Source: Effrenium voratum (Eukaryota > Sar > Dinophyceae > Suessiales > Symbiodiniaceae). From it: a stretch of 64,000 nt of DNA. Shown piece after piece: positions 9,892 through 22,938 of the stretch. Location: the NCBI GenBank assembly GCA_963377175.1, contig CAUJNA010001446.1, forward strand, positions 707,922 to 771,921. Direction: 5' to 3'. Below the pieces are notes generated by a model, which saw only the letters and a list, made by a program, of their open reading frames with translations, was not told where the DNA came from and ran no database searches. A program made the position numbers and the translations under genes. How positions within the stretch are numbered: the first letter of the stretch is position 1; each line of letters opens with the position of its first letter.

Positions 9892-12800
9892 ATGTCCGAG
9901 TCTTTGCCGTGTCTCTGCCTGGTGCCGTCGGACGCGGCCGGGCTCATCATCGGCACCTCGGGCCGGAAGAAACAAAAAGGAAGACAAGACAACAAGAAAA
10001 AAGAAGAATAAAAATCGGAAATGGCCTTATAGGCACTGCGGTTGCCCTCCTCCCCGCCCACCCAACCAAAAAGACACACATGAGGGACTGTTTCGTTTGG
10101 TTTTACTTCAAGCCAACTGGATACCTCAAAAAACACCGAGGGTTGTTCAAGATAGGGATTCGGATTAGGCATGCCCCACCATTTTGAACAACTAGACCCC
10201 AAGAGTGGAAAACTGGTTTGGTATGTTCGGTTTCTCGTGGTCTCCTTTGGTTTCCTTTCGCTTTCCTTTCATAAGAGAACACGTTTGCAAACGGAGTTCC
10301 TGGGCTGGTCACGGAATGAGCTGAGATTTGCTCGCGCAGCGTTGCTATCCTCAAGTTGCAAATCAAGTGTGTCAGTCGACAGATTCTTCCCTGCACAAAA
10401 GCAGCCCCTTCCCCCCCCCCCCCCGTCAAAATGATTGGCGGATGGTTGGCCTCGTGGCGCGAGGTCATTGGGCACAGTTTCCTGGAACTTGTTTGACCTG
10501 TTTTCAGAAGGGAGCAACAGATGAGAAACAAGTTCAAGGAAGCGAGCCAGCAAGCCAGCCAGCAGAGAAGCACCTGTTGAGCCCTGAGAGGGCTTTGTTT
10601 GCCTGGTGAAATTGTCGGAGCCTCAGGCCGAGGTGGCACCACAGTACGGCAGATCTGCGAGGAATCCAAGGCCCAGGTGCGGCTCGGCACGGAAGGGGGC
10701 TGGGGCGAGTCATTTCCGGCAAGTCATTTGGTGGCTGTTGGAGTTATCCACGTTTCACAGTTTGTGGAAATGGAGCCTTTCAAGCAACGAACCGGCTGAA
10801 GGGGGCCCAGCAAGCCTCCCAAATCCTGCGTAGGCTTGCTGGCCAACTTGAGCCCAAGGCGGAGGTACGCTTTTGTGCGCACGCGTTCAAGATGCTCGAC
10901 GTTGGTTCGTGGCGGGCCAAAGGTGCTTCGCGATGGCCATTTTGCGAGCCACAAGGTGTGAAGTCACAAGGCGTCGGCGCTTGCCAGCCGACTGAGCAGG
11001 TGGCATGGTGTCTTGGGGGTTGGCTGAAGCTTCTAACAGTGCTTTCCCTATGAACTCCCAAGATTGCCATGGCATAGTTTTCCCAACACGTTTGACTGCG
11101 ACCCACTGTGAACATTAGCTACTGTCAAGCTTGAACTCATCAGAAATCAGTGGGTTGAGAGGGACTCTATGGGCAAAAACCACAGGTAAACGTCAGACTC
11201 TGATGAAATGGCTCTTGATAAAGCAAGCTCTTCCTTCGCGAGCTTCCTGAGTGCTAGACGCAAAGCGGCCAACTTCCCAGTAGCGGCAAGAGCTGGAATT
11301 TGCTTTCGGAGCTTGAGGTAGCAAAGCTGGTTTTGGCCATGCTTGCTTCAGATGTGAATGTAGTGAGTACAGTACAAGGCCCCCTCCAGATCAAAGTGGG
11401 GGCAAACGGGAAAGCAGCAGGTATCACACTCGAGCTTGCCCGAGTCGTTGGCCTTCTCTGGTCCTTGCCACCAGGAGAGCATTTCTGTGTTCTCTACCTT
11501 TGCCCTTCAGGTGAAACTTGAAGAGGCTTTTCAGCAATCCGTCATGGCCACTTTGAGCCCACTCCTCACCTCCATACGTCGCAACTTTGCACCTCCATAA
11601 GGCGCAGCTTTGGAGAAGCGTGGGATGCTCCCAGTGTTTCTCGCTGCGGCCATCGCCCCTACCTTTGTTATTACCTTTGCCTTGAAAGTGGAATCTGCAG
11701 GGGTCGCATCACATTTGCCCATGTCATCCTTTGTCTTTTTTTTGTGTTTTTTTGGCTCCGGGAGCATCCAAGGAGCGTCTCTGGAGAGCGCGACACGCCC
11801 AAGGCCTTGAGCGATCGCCACTGGGCCAGGAAGGAACCATTTAGCGCTGCCATCTTTCCAACGCGCTTTTTGGGGGTTTGCTAGCCCTCACCCTCAAGAG
11901 TAGAGGTGAAGATGCGTTTCGGCTTCCGACTTCTAATTTACCCCATGGAGCTGCACTGCGGGCTGGTTTCAGTTGCTGGGAGCGGTGTACCGTCCAGGGT
12001 ACGTGTCAAAGTCCTCCAAAGGCCTAGACGTCTTCACATCCGTTGTTTGCTGGAAGGAGAACTGGTTCCGCGGCTGGCGATTCTCCAGTTTGGCAATGCT
12101 TAACAAGTTGTCTATTGGCTAGTACCTTGTTATAGCTCGTTTGGAGTTCGCAATGTGCTTGTTCCTTTTTTGTGGGTCTCAAACTCGCAGCACCACGGCA
12201 AGCTGAAACTGCCAGTACTCTGACTGAACCCATTCCCATTCTCTCCCTCGGCGGCGAGGACCCAACCTGGGGTTGGGACGACCAAAGTTGCTGACAGTCA
12301 TCACCGTGGAAGATGACTCTCCTATCAGAATAGCCCCACGAAGCCAACTTCAGGAGAACGATGCTGCGTGGATGAGTGGTGGTTGTATTCGCTTGCTCTA
12401 TTGCTCTTGCTTGTTTCATTGGTCGTTCTGCTTCTTACTTCGGCTGGCCCAACTTCACATGCAAGAACTGTAGACATGCCTGGACTCAAATCAGTGTGGT
12501 GCCCTCAGGCATCGTCACCATCCAGGGCACCCCTCAGCAGATTCTCGTGGCCTGCCGAGAGGCTCCAGAAGGGTGGCATGTGCTTTTTCCTTGGGTGATC
12601 TGAGCTGGAAGTTTGAACCGTTCCCAGATTTCTCCACGACCTTCACCCCAACAACAACAAAAAACGGCAGCCTGCCAGTTTGACAATCAGGTTCACTAGC
12701 TGATTTGCAAGACCCGGTTTTCTCGAGTGGGTTAACAGACTCTCCTTGTAGCTTGCTGGCGCGCGGAATAAACAGACAACTATTGGCAAAGATGGGTAGG

Positions 12801-15800
12801 CTACGGCGGGATGCAGTTGACCCCGACAACATTTCCTACTAGTACCAGCCGTAGTTTGCGTTTGCAGTTGGCTCATTTCTTATGACCATGTCTTTGCTAC
12901 AATGGCTAAGCATTTGGCTCTTCTAGTAGCTGTGTGATATATCTAGTGATTAGAGGCTACGTTCAAGGTAGGTGGGATTCATAAATAAAGTTGTGTTGTT
13001 GCTGCTGATGGCCAGCAGCTAGCATGTGCGTGTGTGTTGTGTTGCCCACGAGGGCTTGGCAGACATATTATATTTCAGGGCTGTTTTTTTGCAACCTATC
13101 ATGCCATGCACATTTTCTTGCTGATGCAAGATCCAGCACTGCCATAATACGGCCCTGGTGGATATGTGTTCTCTGCGACTTGGTAGGCAGCCGTGCTTAT
13201 TCGCGTGCTCATGTGCTTGTCTCTTTTGACACCGCTGTTGGCCTGTGTCGCAAGCTATTGACGGGGGCCGTTTTGGCATTCCTGCACAACCTTACTGCGA
13301 ATGCCATGCCAGAATATTGTGTGTGTGTGTGTGTTCGCGTGCGCGTGCGCGTGTGTTGTGCTCAGAACTCTTTCTCGGGCTGGTGGACAGCTAGCGTAGC
13401 TGTCTCTCAAAGCGTTTGTGAATAATCCCTTCCCACAATAGTAAATCCCCCCAATACTGAGCTTAATTCTTCCCTGGGGCCAGAACAATATTTGTTGATA
13501 GGGCAACTAGGATAGTGTTTTTTTGGTTTCGCTACAGTGCAATTTCCGAGTCAGGAATTTAGGTAGCAGAAATCAGGTCCATCTTTCGGATGCGTGCTGG
13601 TGTTGAATTGCTTGAAACATTGGTTTAGTATTGGTTTAGTAATAAAATATTTCCCTTTAGTCTAGTTAATATGATATCCTGTTTTCATTGTAATCTTCTA
13701 TATCTTTATATTGATTTCTCATCATAAATCTATTGGTCACTTCCTTGTCAAGCCACTTTTCCACTTGTCTATCTCTTCTTTACAGTAAGTCCTGATTCAT
13801 AAGTTAGACCAAGCATAAAACCAATAATAATAAATAATAAGAAAGGAACATGAAAAGAGACAGTGAACAAGAGATAGAATAATATGAAAATGATATGTAA
13901 AAAGGAAAATATATTATTGACTGTAGTCAAGACATCTTAATATTTATTTTGCCCATATATTTTTTTATTTGTCAGTGAATTATCTGTCATTACCCTCTAG
14001 ATCCTGTTCAGATGGTTTTCATTAGTTACATTATGAATTTATGTATGATTATATTATTATGTTTGGATTATGAATAAAACTTACAAATGAAGGAAGGTCA
14101 TGAATCAGGATATTAAAGTAACTTATCTTTTCAACATTATATTATTCCCTTTGTCTTTACTATTAATAAGAACTGTTCTATCTCTTGGACGTAATTTATG
14201 GATTCAATAACTAATGAACATGTCCAAGAGAAAGACAGGGAAGATATAAATAATCATTGGCTTCTAAATTTATAAATCTAGCATCTATGTCTTATTAATA
14301 GTAAAGAGATAGAACAGTTATTATTAATAGTAAAGACAAAGGGAATAATATAATGTTGAAAAGATAAGTTACTTTAATATCCTGATTCATGACCTTCCTT
14401 CATTTGTAAGTTTTATTCATAATCCAAACATAATAATATAATCATACATAAATTCATAATGTAACTAATGAAAACCATCTGAACAGGATCTAGAGGGTAA
14501 TGACAGATAATTCACTGACAAATAAAAAAATATATGGGCAAAATAAATATTAAGATGTCTTGACTACAGTCAATAATATATTTTCCTTTTTACATATCAT
14601 TTTCATATTATTCTATCTCTTGTTCACTGTCTCTTTTCATTTTCCTTTCTTATTATTGTCCTCAGAGACTTAACCATTACAACATGAAAGGCTACAAATA
14701 GAAAAGAAACATAGATAAAGGGAATTAGCTGCCAATGACTTTAGGATTCCAAGGTAACTCCTTGAGAATAAGATATTTCTTCATCATAATGTTCCTTTTA
14801 TATTGGTTTGCTGTAATGAAAGGTTCTCAATGGATCCTGGAGACTCTCCCACCCCCCAATTTGGCTGGGGTCGGGCTGGGTGATAAATCAGCCAGTAGTA
14901 CTGGGGACACGGCGGTGTGGGGAAAACAAATTCTATTCATAGGGCGCATTTTTCACTCGGGGAAGGGTTATTGCCCAACAGATCACTGGTTCCAGGAGGT
15001 TTCGATGACGTGTAGATGTCCCTGTAGCAAAACCGGGCGTTTATGTCCCAAAAAAATCAAGCATAGCGCGCTTCCTTGTCCAATGGAACACCGCTTGGAC
15101 ATGTCAATGGCCAACAGCTTAGCCGGCGTTTGCGTCTCAAGGCGCTCACGCACGGGGTTCATCCAACAACAGTGCCCTTTCAGCCCTCAGGCGCATCAGA
15201 TGTGTGCTTGAATGTTTCCAGAATGTTGGGACACTAAATCTTGTTTTGAGCTGGTTGGTGAAGGCATGATTCGAGAGAGACGATCACACATCATATATCC
15301 CAAGCAGAAGCTACCCAAACAGGCGAACATCAACATGAGTTGCAGCCTTGCACTTTGCAAACCACAATACCCCCCCACCTGCACAGCCAGTGGGCCAAAA
15401 CCTGGATGGAGTTTGGACAGGGGAAGTCCCGGCCAGTGGTGTTTTGTGGGTCCGGCCTTTGGATTCTTTGGGTTAAGCCCCCTTTGCCAGGTGATTGTGA
15501 TTGACCTACAGGGGTCCATAGCATCGCCTTCTTGGCCCAGTGAAAGACCTCGATGGGGTGATGTTTTCAGGGGAAATGTAGGCAGCTCTGTACCACTGAC
15601 TGGTGCTCCCGTCAGGTGATCCGCATCGTCCAAAGATCCCAGGAGCTGGACGACAACGAGGAAGGGACCTTCGCCTGGGTCTCAGGCAGCCCTCGGGTCC
15701 CGCTTGTAGGGAAGTCCAAAAGGAGCCTACCCATTGGTTGGGCTCCCTTAAAATAGAGACCCACCTACCATGTGACCTCGAAGCTACTCGGAATTCTCAA

Positions 15801-18800
15801 AAGGCGTGCAGTATTCGACGTGTCTTTTTTCCGAACCCTCTTTGGCATGTTTGTTTTGCGCTTTTGAGACGGGCTTTGTGCTGAGGTCACAGTGGTCCCC
15901 GCCGGTGCAGCGGCTTGGCAGTGAGCCAAAGCTCCATTGAGGGAGGAACCTTGGTGACAGTTCCGTCTCAGAGGGCTTGGGTTGCTGTGGCTGGGCCCGG
16001 GGGCCTGCCCCCATGTAGACCCTCTCTCAAAGAAAAAAGAGGACAGAGAGAAAAAGAGAGGGAAAAAAAGAGATGTGTTTCTAATCAGTCACTCAGTTGT
16101 GGCAATGCAGGTGGAGCACATTGTGGGCCCTGGCGGCGACACAGTCAGCGAGCTCGTGAAGAGCACTGGGGCGGATGTCAACATTAGCGCCTCGGAATGC
16201 ATGAGAATGTGCTTGGACGCACCTCACTTCCCCCCAACATTGTCCTTCCTAAATCACCCCTTCCAGAATATCAGCCAAAGTTCTGAGCTTTGTACTTTGG
16301 GAGTGCCAGTTGAGTGGGAAACAAATGGTTTGATTTTTTCTGGGCCAAGCCACTCGTAAATGAGGCACTGCACTGGACACCAGTTGAAAGTCAGGTCTTG
16401 GCAAAGGGTGCTTGACAACGTTAACACCTGTGTGGTTGCTTCTGGTTTCTTGTGAACATAATGAATTGGGTTTGACCAGGTCAATTTCCAGCCGGCCACT
16501 TCCCATCAGCAATGTCCCTCGGGCTCTGGGGGAAACACAGCACGAGTTTTCTCTTTTGGCGGGTCCCCACTCGACATGGTTACTCCCAAAAGCGTCCAGG
16601 CCGGGTTTCCGTTTTGCTACAAGCCAACTGAATTAGTCAATTTAGTAAGACAGCATCACATCGAGTTCAGTGGTCGCCCTGCACCGGGGTTTTGACAGTT
16701 CCGGTGGCCCGCTAGTTTGTATTTCCATTTGTTTGATGGTGAAAGCGAGTGTATGTTTGAATTGATGTTGTCCGACTTAAATCAGGAAGAGAGCAGCTAC
16801 CCCCCCCAAAGCCCCCCCCCCCCAAATGAATAAGCACCAACCCTGCGCAGCCAAGCAGCGTGAAGGGGAATAAGCCTTATTAAGCCTAATAAAGCCTTAC
16901 TAAGCCTTATTATGCCTTATTAAGCCTTAAGAAGCATTATTTACTGGTTATCGAATGTGGCTTAATAAGGCTTAATAAGGCTTAATAAGGCTTAATAAGC
17001 CCTGCCATTTCGGCAGCCTAAAGGCCATGGTCACACCGCAACTGCTCTGCATGTGTAGCGCCATTTAGAGGCCCCCTCTTTTCAAAAGGGGTGAGAGCAG
17101 GCGCGGTCCCAAAAGAGGCCCCCGGGGTGCGTGGTCAAGCCTTATTTTTTTTTGGGGGGGGGAGCTTCAAAATTGCTCTATTTGCACAATTCTGGAGCTC
17201 CCCCCCCCAAAAAACATAGCACGATTTACAGGAGCCCAAAAAAAGTGCTGAAACAGGGACCGAAAAGAAACCCTGAAGCCTGTGCGGCGCGTGCCCGGAA
17301 CACGCGTCATCTCACTCTCTCATGATTCCTGAAACCTCAGGCAGTTGAGAAGGAGCGTCTAGCCCTTATTCTTTTGGGGGGGTAGCTTTGGGGGGGGTAG
17401 CTCATCACTACCTGATTAAAGCTTCGCCACCACACCCCCAACTAAAGAAACCACATCGAGTAAATATGGGGTAAAGCGGGTTCAGTACCGTGCAATATTT
17501 CTGTTTCGGGGGGTAGTCCATCGCTACATTGTGCCGAGGCCGGCACAACATCAACGGAACTGAGCTGCAGCCCGTGAGTGTGTCAGGTGCTGCGCTTAGG
17601 TCTCCAGATGCAGCTAGATGCTTGAACAATGGTGTGTTCTTTTAATGTTTTATCGAGGCGCTGGGCCAATCCTGAGGTTTTGCCGTTGGAGCAGAATAAG
17701 TCTGAAAACCGCTCCTGCGAAGCTTGTGGCTTTGCGAGCGAGAGAAAGCGTCGCGAAAATGCATGTTGGCATTTTCCATGTAGCAGACTTCTGCTGTCAT
17801 TTCGTGCTCGTGAGGGCGGGCTGTGCTGGTCATTTTTCGGAAGTCTGGACACGCGTCCTCTGGATTTTGCGGGTTCCCCCAGATAAGCGTGCCTTCTCAG
17901 GGTTGGCATGTCGGTTTGTCAGCATTGGCTCTGGCTAGATACTTTGAGGCATCACCAGTTCAGAGGCATCACCAGCATCAGAGGCATCACCAGCATCAGC
18001 AGCCGCACAGGCATCACCAGCAGCTATGGATGCGGATTTGCACTCGGGCATCGCCAAACAAAACAGACTCGGATTTTTTCCGGGCCTTCTCCGGATTTTG
18101 CGGGCCTTCTCCGGGTTTTGCGGGTCTTCTCCAGGTGTGCGTGCTCCCCCAACCTTTGCGTGCTCGCTCATTTTTATTTTATTGTTCTAAAAAAAATGAG
18201 AAGGCACTGTCCACTATTGGGAAAAGCCCATGGCCAAAAAAGAGGTACCTTACAGTAAAAACGCACATCGGCTTTTCCCCGAAGTATCGTGCCTTCTCTG
18301 TTTTTTTCTTCTTTTTTTCCATGTTTTTTTTCTCGGGCGGTTCCCCCCCCCCCCCCACCGGTTCTGCGTCGGCCTGATCGGGTCCTTTGCTTGATTTCTT
18401 GGGGATCCTAGCTGGTTTTTGACCACAGGGAAAACAACACAGTTCCATTTCCAGTCCCAGGGGCCCAGATTGCTTGTGAAACAGTGCCAAAAGAGAACGA
18501 GTACTCAGTGCATTGAACCTTCGTGTGAGGGGGGGGCAGCTGCGAAAGCAATCATCAAGTAAGTTCATGTCTGGGTATAGCACCCTTTAGCAGGGATCTA
18601 AGCATTGAGAAGGCATGGTCCCCTGGAGAAGCCTCGGGGATGGGGGTCCAGACCCTCGAATTTTGGACAGCGTCAGCCAAGATTCAACATGGAGGCGAAT
18701 TCTGCGAAAACTTTGCGCAAGACCGGATTGTCGCATTCCAACATCCTGATACTTCGCTGTTCCAAGCGTACGTAGCACAACACCAGCATCTGACAAGCTG

Positions 18801-21800
18801 AGGGCTTGTCTCACAAAGTGCACATGCTCATGAGACACGCTGGGTACCATTGTTGCATTTGAAGCCTGAAGCCCCACCCGCCACTTCAGCAAACATGGAT
18901 CCTGACGCTTACTTGAGGATCACCAAACTGTGGTTTTTGCAGTTGCTAGCTTATGGCTTGACCCGAAATCAGTCCGCAAGGTTTGGTGAGTCTAGTGCTG
19001 AGCCAGGACAGTAGTTAGCAACCAACATGGCACACCCCTTCACTGGTGTGGACTTAGGCCACGTAGGCACCACATGGGTTTTGTCCCAGGAACTCCACCC
19101 CAGATGCTGGACGCGACCATGGAGGTGCTTCAACTGGTGCAGGACTTCTCCGGTACGACCTTTACGTCCTTTCAATGCATAGGCATTTGTTTGATTCATG
19201 TTTAGCGTCACTTGTTTGCACTTGGCGGCTTTGAGGCTTTCGGCTTTCCCTGGCCGCTTTTGTTTCAGCCATAGCCGATGCGGCAGGCCATTTTTGCATT
19301 TCTCAGGAACCGGGCACCAGCACTCACTGGCCACCGTGAAAGCATGTTGCAAGCACCAGGCGGTTGAACCTGAGCATATTTGGGGACCTCGTACGAGTCA
19401 CACCGAGAGGCCTTGGATTCCGGAAGTGGATCGCGCCCACATGCAGAGGGAGGCAAGGAGGAAATGACCCTTACAAACAATCCCGTGTGGTTCCCTTTAA
19501 GGGAATCCCCTTCAGGGACATTCCCAACACCGGGCTCGGTCATTCCCTTGTCCAACAAGGCATGGTGAGTACATGTTTCGAACTTATGGGCCAGTGGATT
19601 GATTCAATTTGGGCGGGTTGATGGTTTATCAAGTGGCCAGTCTTGGCAGACAACCCAATCTTGAACGCACAATTGAGTTTCTGCAAGTCAATTGTGACAA
19701 ACTAGGTGAATAGTTGACCTCTAAGCTTTGGCACGCCTTTGGTTGTGCCAAGGCTTTGCAACAGTTTCGAAATCCTTGCCGCAGCAAGCAGTTGATTTAT
19801 CAAAGTGATGTTTCCTTTTTGTTTGTGCATGTCGTGTCGTAGAGGGCGGCGCCTCTCGGCCCACGCCCAAAGGTGGACCCTGCACTTTTCAGGAATGCCC
19901 GTCCTGATGTTGCAAGGGCAAAATCAGGTGTTTTCGCGCCCTTGTTCCGTTCCCCCCCCTTCCTGGGTGGCCCTAATTCCAAAAAATGCACACCCTGCCC
20001 CCCAGTGGGGGGGGGGGAGGGAATATTTCTCCCTTTCTGTTTGGTCTTCCCACTCAACATGGTCAATCCCCAGTTTCCGTTTCGGGCCAGGAGTTGGCTG
20101 ACCAGGGGGGGCTTACCATTGAGTGCAGCGCTCAGGGCCTGAAAGCCTTGGATCCTCGACCGTTCTGCCCACATCTCTGGAGTGGCTTGTGCGCTCGGAA
20201 GGGGTTGCTGTTGGGGGCGGTGCCTGGGCTTATTGGTTCGACAGCTGAGCTGGTGGCTGGTGAGCCTCGAGCGTGTACCAGGATGTTCCTCCATTGTGAC
20301 ATTCAACACGGCCCAGCCTCTTTACTCAGTGAGGCAGTTGAGGCTAAGCATGCCAAACCAGTTTTTTGCGGATTGTCTTGACTCAGCCTGCTTTGCTTGA
20401 TGCCCGCCAGTGTACCTGCGTGCTGTACCTGCGTGCTGCACGTTTTGCCGAAATATGCGAAGCTCAGCATGTGCCAACGTTCCATCATGTCGGACCTAGC
20501 GCACAAATCTGGAATGTAAAAGTATTGTTGTTACAGCTCCCTGCCTCAGTTCTGAGCTTGATACGGCTTGCAAAGACGGGGTTTGAGGCTTGCTTCAGCT
20601 AGTCCAGTCTGGCAGGAAGTGAGACAGACAGGCCCGAACACTAACCAACACTGAGCCGCTCAGCTCCTATTCCTGGCCACGGCGAAGACTGCCAAGTGTA
20701 GCCAGCGGCGTAAGCAGGAGCGGGCCGGGTGCAGTGCACACCTCGTGGAGTGCACGAAGCATACCCCCCCATACAATTCGTGACTGGAGGTGGGCTAGAA
20801 ACATGCTAGAAACCAAAGAGTTGAACAGGCGCGCATTGATGGACATCCATGTCCCAGTGAATCAAGTCGGTTCTATGTTTGTTGATGGCTGGGTTTGTTC
20901 TTTCATTCCTCTTGAACTTGGCCAGTGGCCAATGTAGGCGACACCATGTAAACGGCATCATGAAGCTAGGTTTGAACATGCCCGTTGCAACTGCCTTATG
21001 TCGAGTAGCTACTTTAGTTGTTTGCGCAGTTCATTGGCCTACAACCTTTCTAGATTCCGGATGCAAAAGGCTTGGCAGTGCTTAGCGGGTTCAAATTTGC
21101 AGATGTAGAGTCCAGGTTTAGGGCTTGGTTCGCTTGCAGGTCTGCGGTTCAGTTTTCGGGTTTCGGGTTTCGGGTTCGATTTCGACGGTCCAGGTCTAGG
21201 GGTCGGGCTTGGAGGATTTGATTGGGAAGGGGGGATGGCAGGCAAATGATGGGCATTGGCCCTCTCTTGTTTGGTGCAGAGCTGATGTCGATTTTTTGAA
21301 TGCAATTGTTGAACCGCAAGGCAAGTGTAGCCTTGACGGCTCTCCAAATAATTAACCGCTCACATCTAGTATTTTGCAGCAATGGGTGTGCTTAAGGGCT
21401 GCGTTCCTCAAATCACATGTTGAGCTATTGACTATGGAGGCTTGGTTTGGCGCTGTGAGGATCAGAATATGTGATTTGCAAGCGATGGCGCTGTCGTCAT
21501 GCAAGCTGTCTTAACTCATGATTTTGGAGATGTATCTGGTCAGAACCCCTTTTGACCAGCAGTGGGCTACTCCTTTGGGGCATTTCCACGCAAAGAAGAC
21601 TGCCTAGCATCCAGATGGCACTGAATTCATTGGGAACTTTTGTTTATGTTTCATGCTGGTGCAGGGATGCATGCAGTGCAACTGGCTGATCTAGCAGCCA
21701 CATGACGCACATCGCCGCCACTGCTGCAATCATTTGGCCCTTCAGCGGGCTGCAGGGAAAACGCGACATGGCCCTTTTAGAAAACGAGGGCCTGAGGCGA

Positions 21801-21884
21801 TGGGCGCAGCTTGGCAGTCACGTGACGCGGGTGTGTGGACGGGACGGTCTGCCGCTTTTCGTTCCTTCTTGGATCGAGCGCTAA
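9892..21884 (+). CDS. Two-KH-domain RNA-binding protein, multi-exon
   Basis: Coding exons by frame and phase are 9892-9952, 10627-10704, 12509-12561, 15616-15685, 16097 to about 16192, possibly 17571-17591, 19104 to about 19151, 19843-19917 and 21756-21884 (TAA). Joining the first three gives a classic KH domain: LVPSDAAGLIIGRGG (GxxG at about 21-24), then TVRQICEESKAQVRL, then IVTIQGTPQQI. Exon 4 supplies the end of that helix and an acidic linker. Exon 5 holds a second KH domain with IVGPGG (about 96-101) and TVSELVKSTGADVNI. The exon at 19104 reads like its last helix, and the final exon ends PLFVPSWIER. KH domains bind single-stranded RNA or DNA, so a role in RNA processing or translation is likely. 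The total is roughly 210 aa. Introns 1-4 all begin GC and end AG. Boundaries after exon 5 are less certain, and a small exon may be missed. Confidence 0.72.
13319..13350. repeat. TG/CG dinucleotide repeat
   Basis: A run of TG followed by alternating CG/TG lies within intron 3 of the two-KH gene. Simple sequence. Confidence 0.85.
13600..14830. other. AT-rich island inside an intron
   Basis: About 1.2 kb of strongly A+T-rich DNA interrupts otherwise balanced or GC-leaning sequence, with abrupt edges on both sides. It lies wholly within intron 3 (12562-15615) of the two-KH gene and surrounds the palindrome at 13833-14657. No coding frame with recognisable content is present. Its composition is unlike everything else in the window, suggesting an inserted element or foreign DNA. 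Confidence 0.8.
13833..14657. repeat. Large near-perfect palindrome, 354-bp arms
   Basis: Bases 13833-14186 are the reverse complement of 14304-14657. Paired positions sum to 28490 throughout. Checking block by block I found only two mismatches (near 13849/14641 and at 14170/14320). The 117-bp spacer (14187-14303) contains a further 10-bp inverted repeat, TCTCTTGGAC (14181-14190) and its complement (14222-14231). Such a structure would extrude a long hairpin. It could be a foldback or MITE-like element, or a replication or assembly artefact. No flanking target duplication is obvious. Confidence 0.92.
16870..17000. repeat. Foldback of opposed 10-bp repeats
   Basis: Degenerate copies of TTATTAAGCC on the left (16870-16945) face four near-perfect copies of AATAAGGCTT on the right (about 16959-17000). 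The two clusters are complementary, so the segment can fold into a hairpin. It lies in a long intron of the two-KH gene. Confidence 0.8.
17148..17214. repeat. T/G-run inverted repeat hairpin
   Basis: A run of T then G then AGCT is mirrored 30 bases later by AGCT, a C run and an A run. The arms are about 18 bp. Intronic position. Confidence 0.75.
17942..18137. repeat. Two short minisatellites
   Basis: First come several copies of a CATCACCAG-type unit (about 17946-18025). Then come three to four copies of a roughly 20-bp unit of the form CCTTCTCCGGATTTTGCGGG (about 18076-18137). Both are in an intron of the two-KH gene. Confidence 0.75.
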
Positions 21885-22919
21885 GGTTGCAAGATATATT
21901 TACAGGCCAGACTGCGCCATAACCCAAAACGCTGAAGTTATAGTCCCTGTAGTTGTAATACACACACATCTGCGCATACACACGAGCATGAACAACATTA
22001 TTTGTGTATGTATATAGAATTATTGGGGCAGGAGTGGGTTTGGATGGGTTTGGAAGATTTTGAAGAGCTTCTCAAGGCGAATGTAGATATATGCACATAT
22101 GTCTATATATATATATACAGTATGCGTGTTCATTTCTACACACATTTCGAAGATATGCATGCATAGATATGCACTTCAATATGCGCATACTGGCTTGGGC
22201 CTTGCGGAGCATTTTTTACAACGGCATTTGCCGTGTAACTTGTCGTATTTTGGTGTGGGCAGTTGTTGCCATGAAGTACCAGAACAGGGCTGTATAGATT
22301 TCCGGAAGCAGCCAAAATAAAACCTTGCAGAACCATGGGTCTTCCGTTTCAGCGACACGAGCCAAATGTGGGCTTCACTTAGCAGTTGCCGCCCCTTCCC
22401 ATGATTCCCTAGGCGGAGGTGTCACGCTCTCTCAATCTCACTCTCTCATCGGAAACGACCATTGAGGATCGTGGGTTTGGGGGTGATCGTGCTGGTGAGG
22501 CTGGAGCGCGCCCGAGACGGGGCAGAGTTTCCTCTTCCACCCCTCTATTTGCAAGACGGTCCGTTGGTTGGCCTGAAGCCCCATTTGCTTGTATAATTGG
22601 AGGTCAGCTCAACAGCAACAGACAGGCGCGAGCCACGCACGAGAGAAGGAAAACACAATTGTCAATGATTTGAATCTTTGTGCGGTACCTGACTGTGTTT
22701 CGGCAACTGCCTGGCTTTAACCAATGATTGTGACCAGGCACTCCGAGATGCCCATGCCTACAAAGTCTGAACGATGGACCCCTTCGGCGTGCGTGCATGT
22801 TTGGCCCTGAAACCAAATATATTTTGACAGGTCATGTCCTTACTTGTTCCAAGGTATTTCTGCACCCACCGTCTGAAGGGTAAATCTGTGGGTGTCAGGT
22901 TTTCATTTGTCCAGTGGCA
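21885..22919. other. Intergenic region between KH and RRM genes
   Basis: This follows the TAA of the two-KH gene and precedes the acceptor of the next gene. It includes a TA-rich microsatellite-like stretch near 22085-22125. No convincing exon is seen. The spacing of about 1 kb fits two tandem genes on the same strand. Confidence 0.5.
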
Positions 22920-22938
22920 CTGTTTGTTTTCCGGCAGG
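22920..22938 (+). promoter_or_regulatory. Probable spliced-leader acceptor for the RRM gene
   Basis: The pyrimidine-rich CTGTTTGTTTTCCGGCAG runs to 22937 and is followed by one base and then ATG at 22939. It could be a trans-splice site for a first coding exon, or an ordinary acceptor if an upstream exon exists. Confidence 0.4.

Noticed and set aside
13600..14830. Mitochondrial or plastid origin of the AT-rich island
   Set aside because: No organelle gene fragment is recognisable in any frame, and composition alone is not enough. Left as an open possibility rather than a claim.
22419..22673. Possible exon reading TIEDRGFGGDRAGEAGARP
   Set aside because: It lies between the stop of the KH gene and the start of the RRM gene and has no phase-compatible partner or clear acceptor. 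Probably an untranslated or chance frame.
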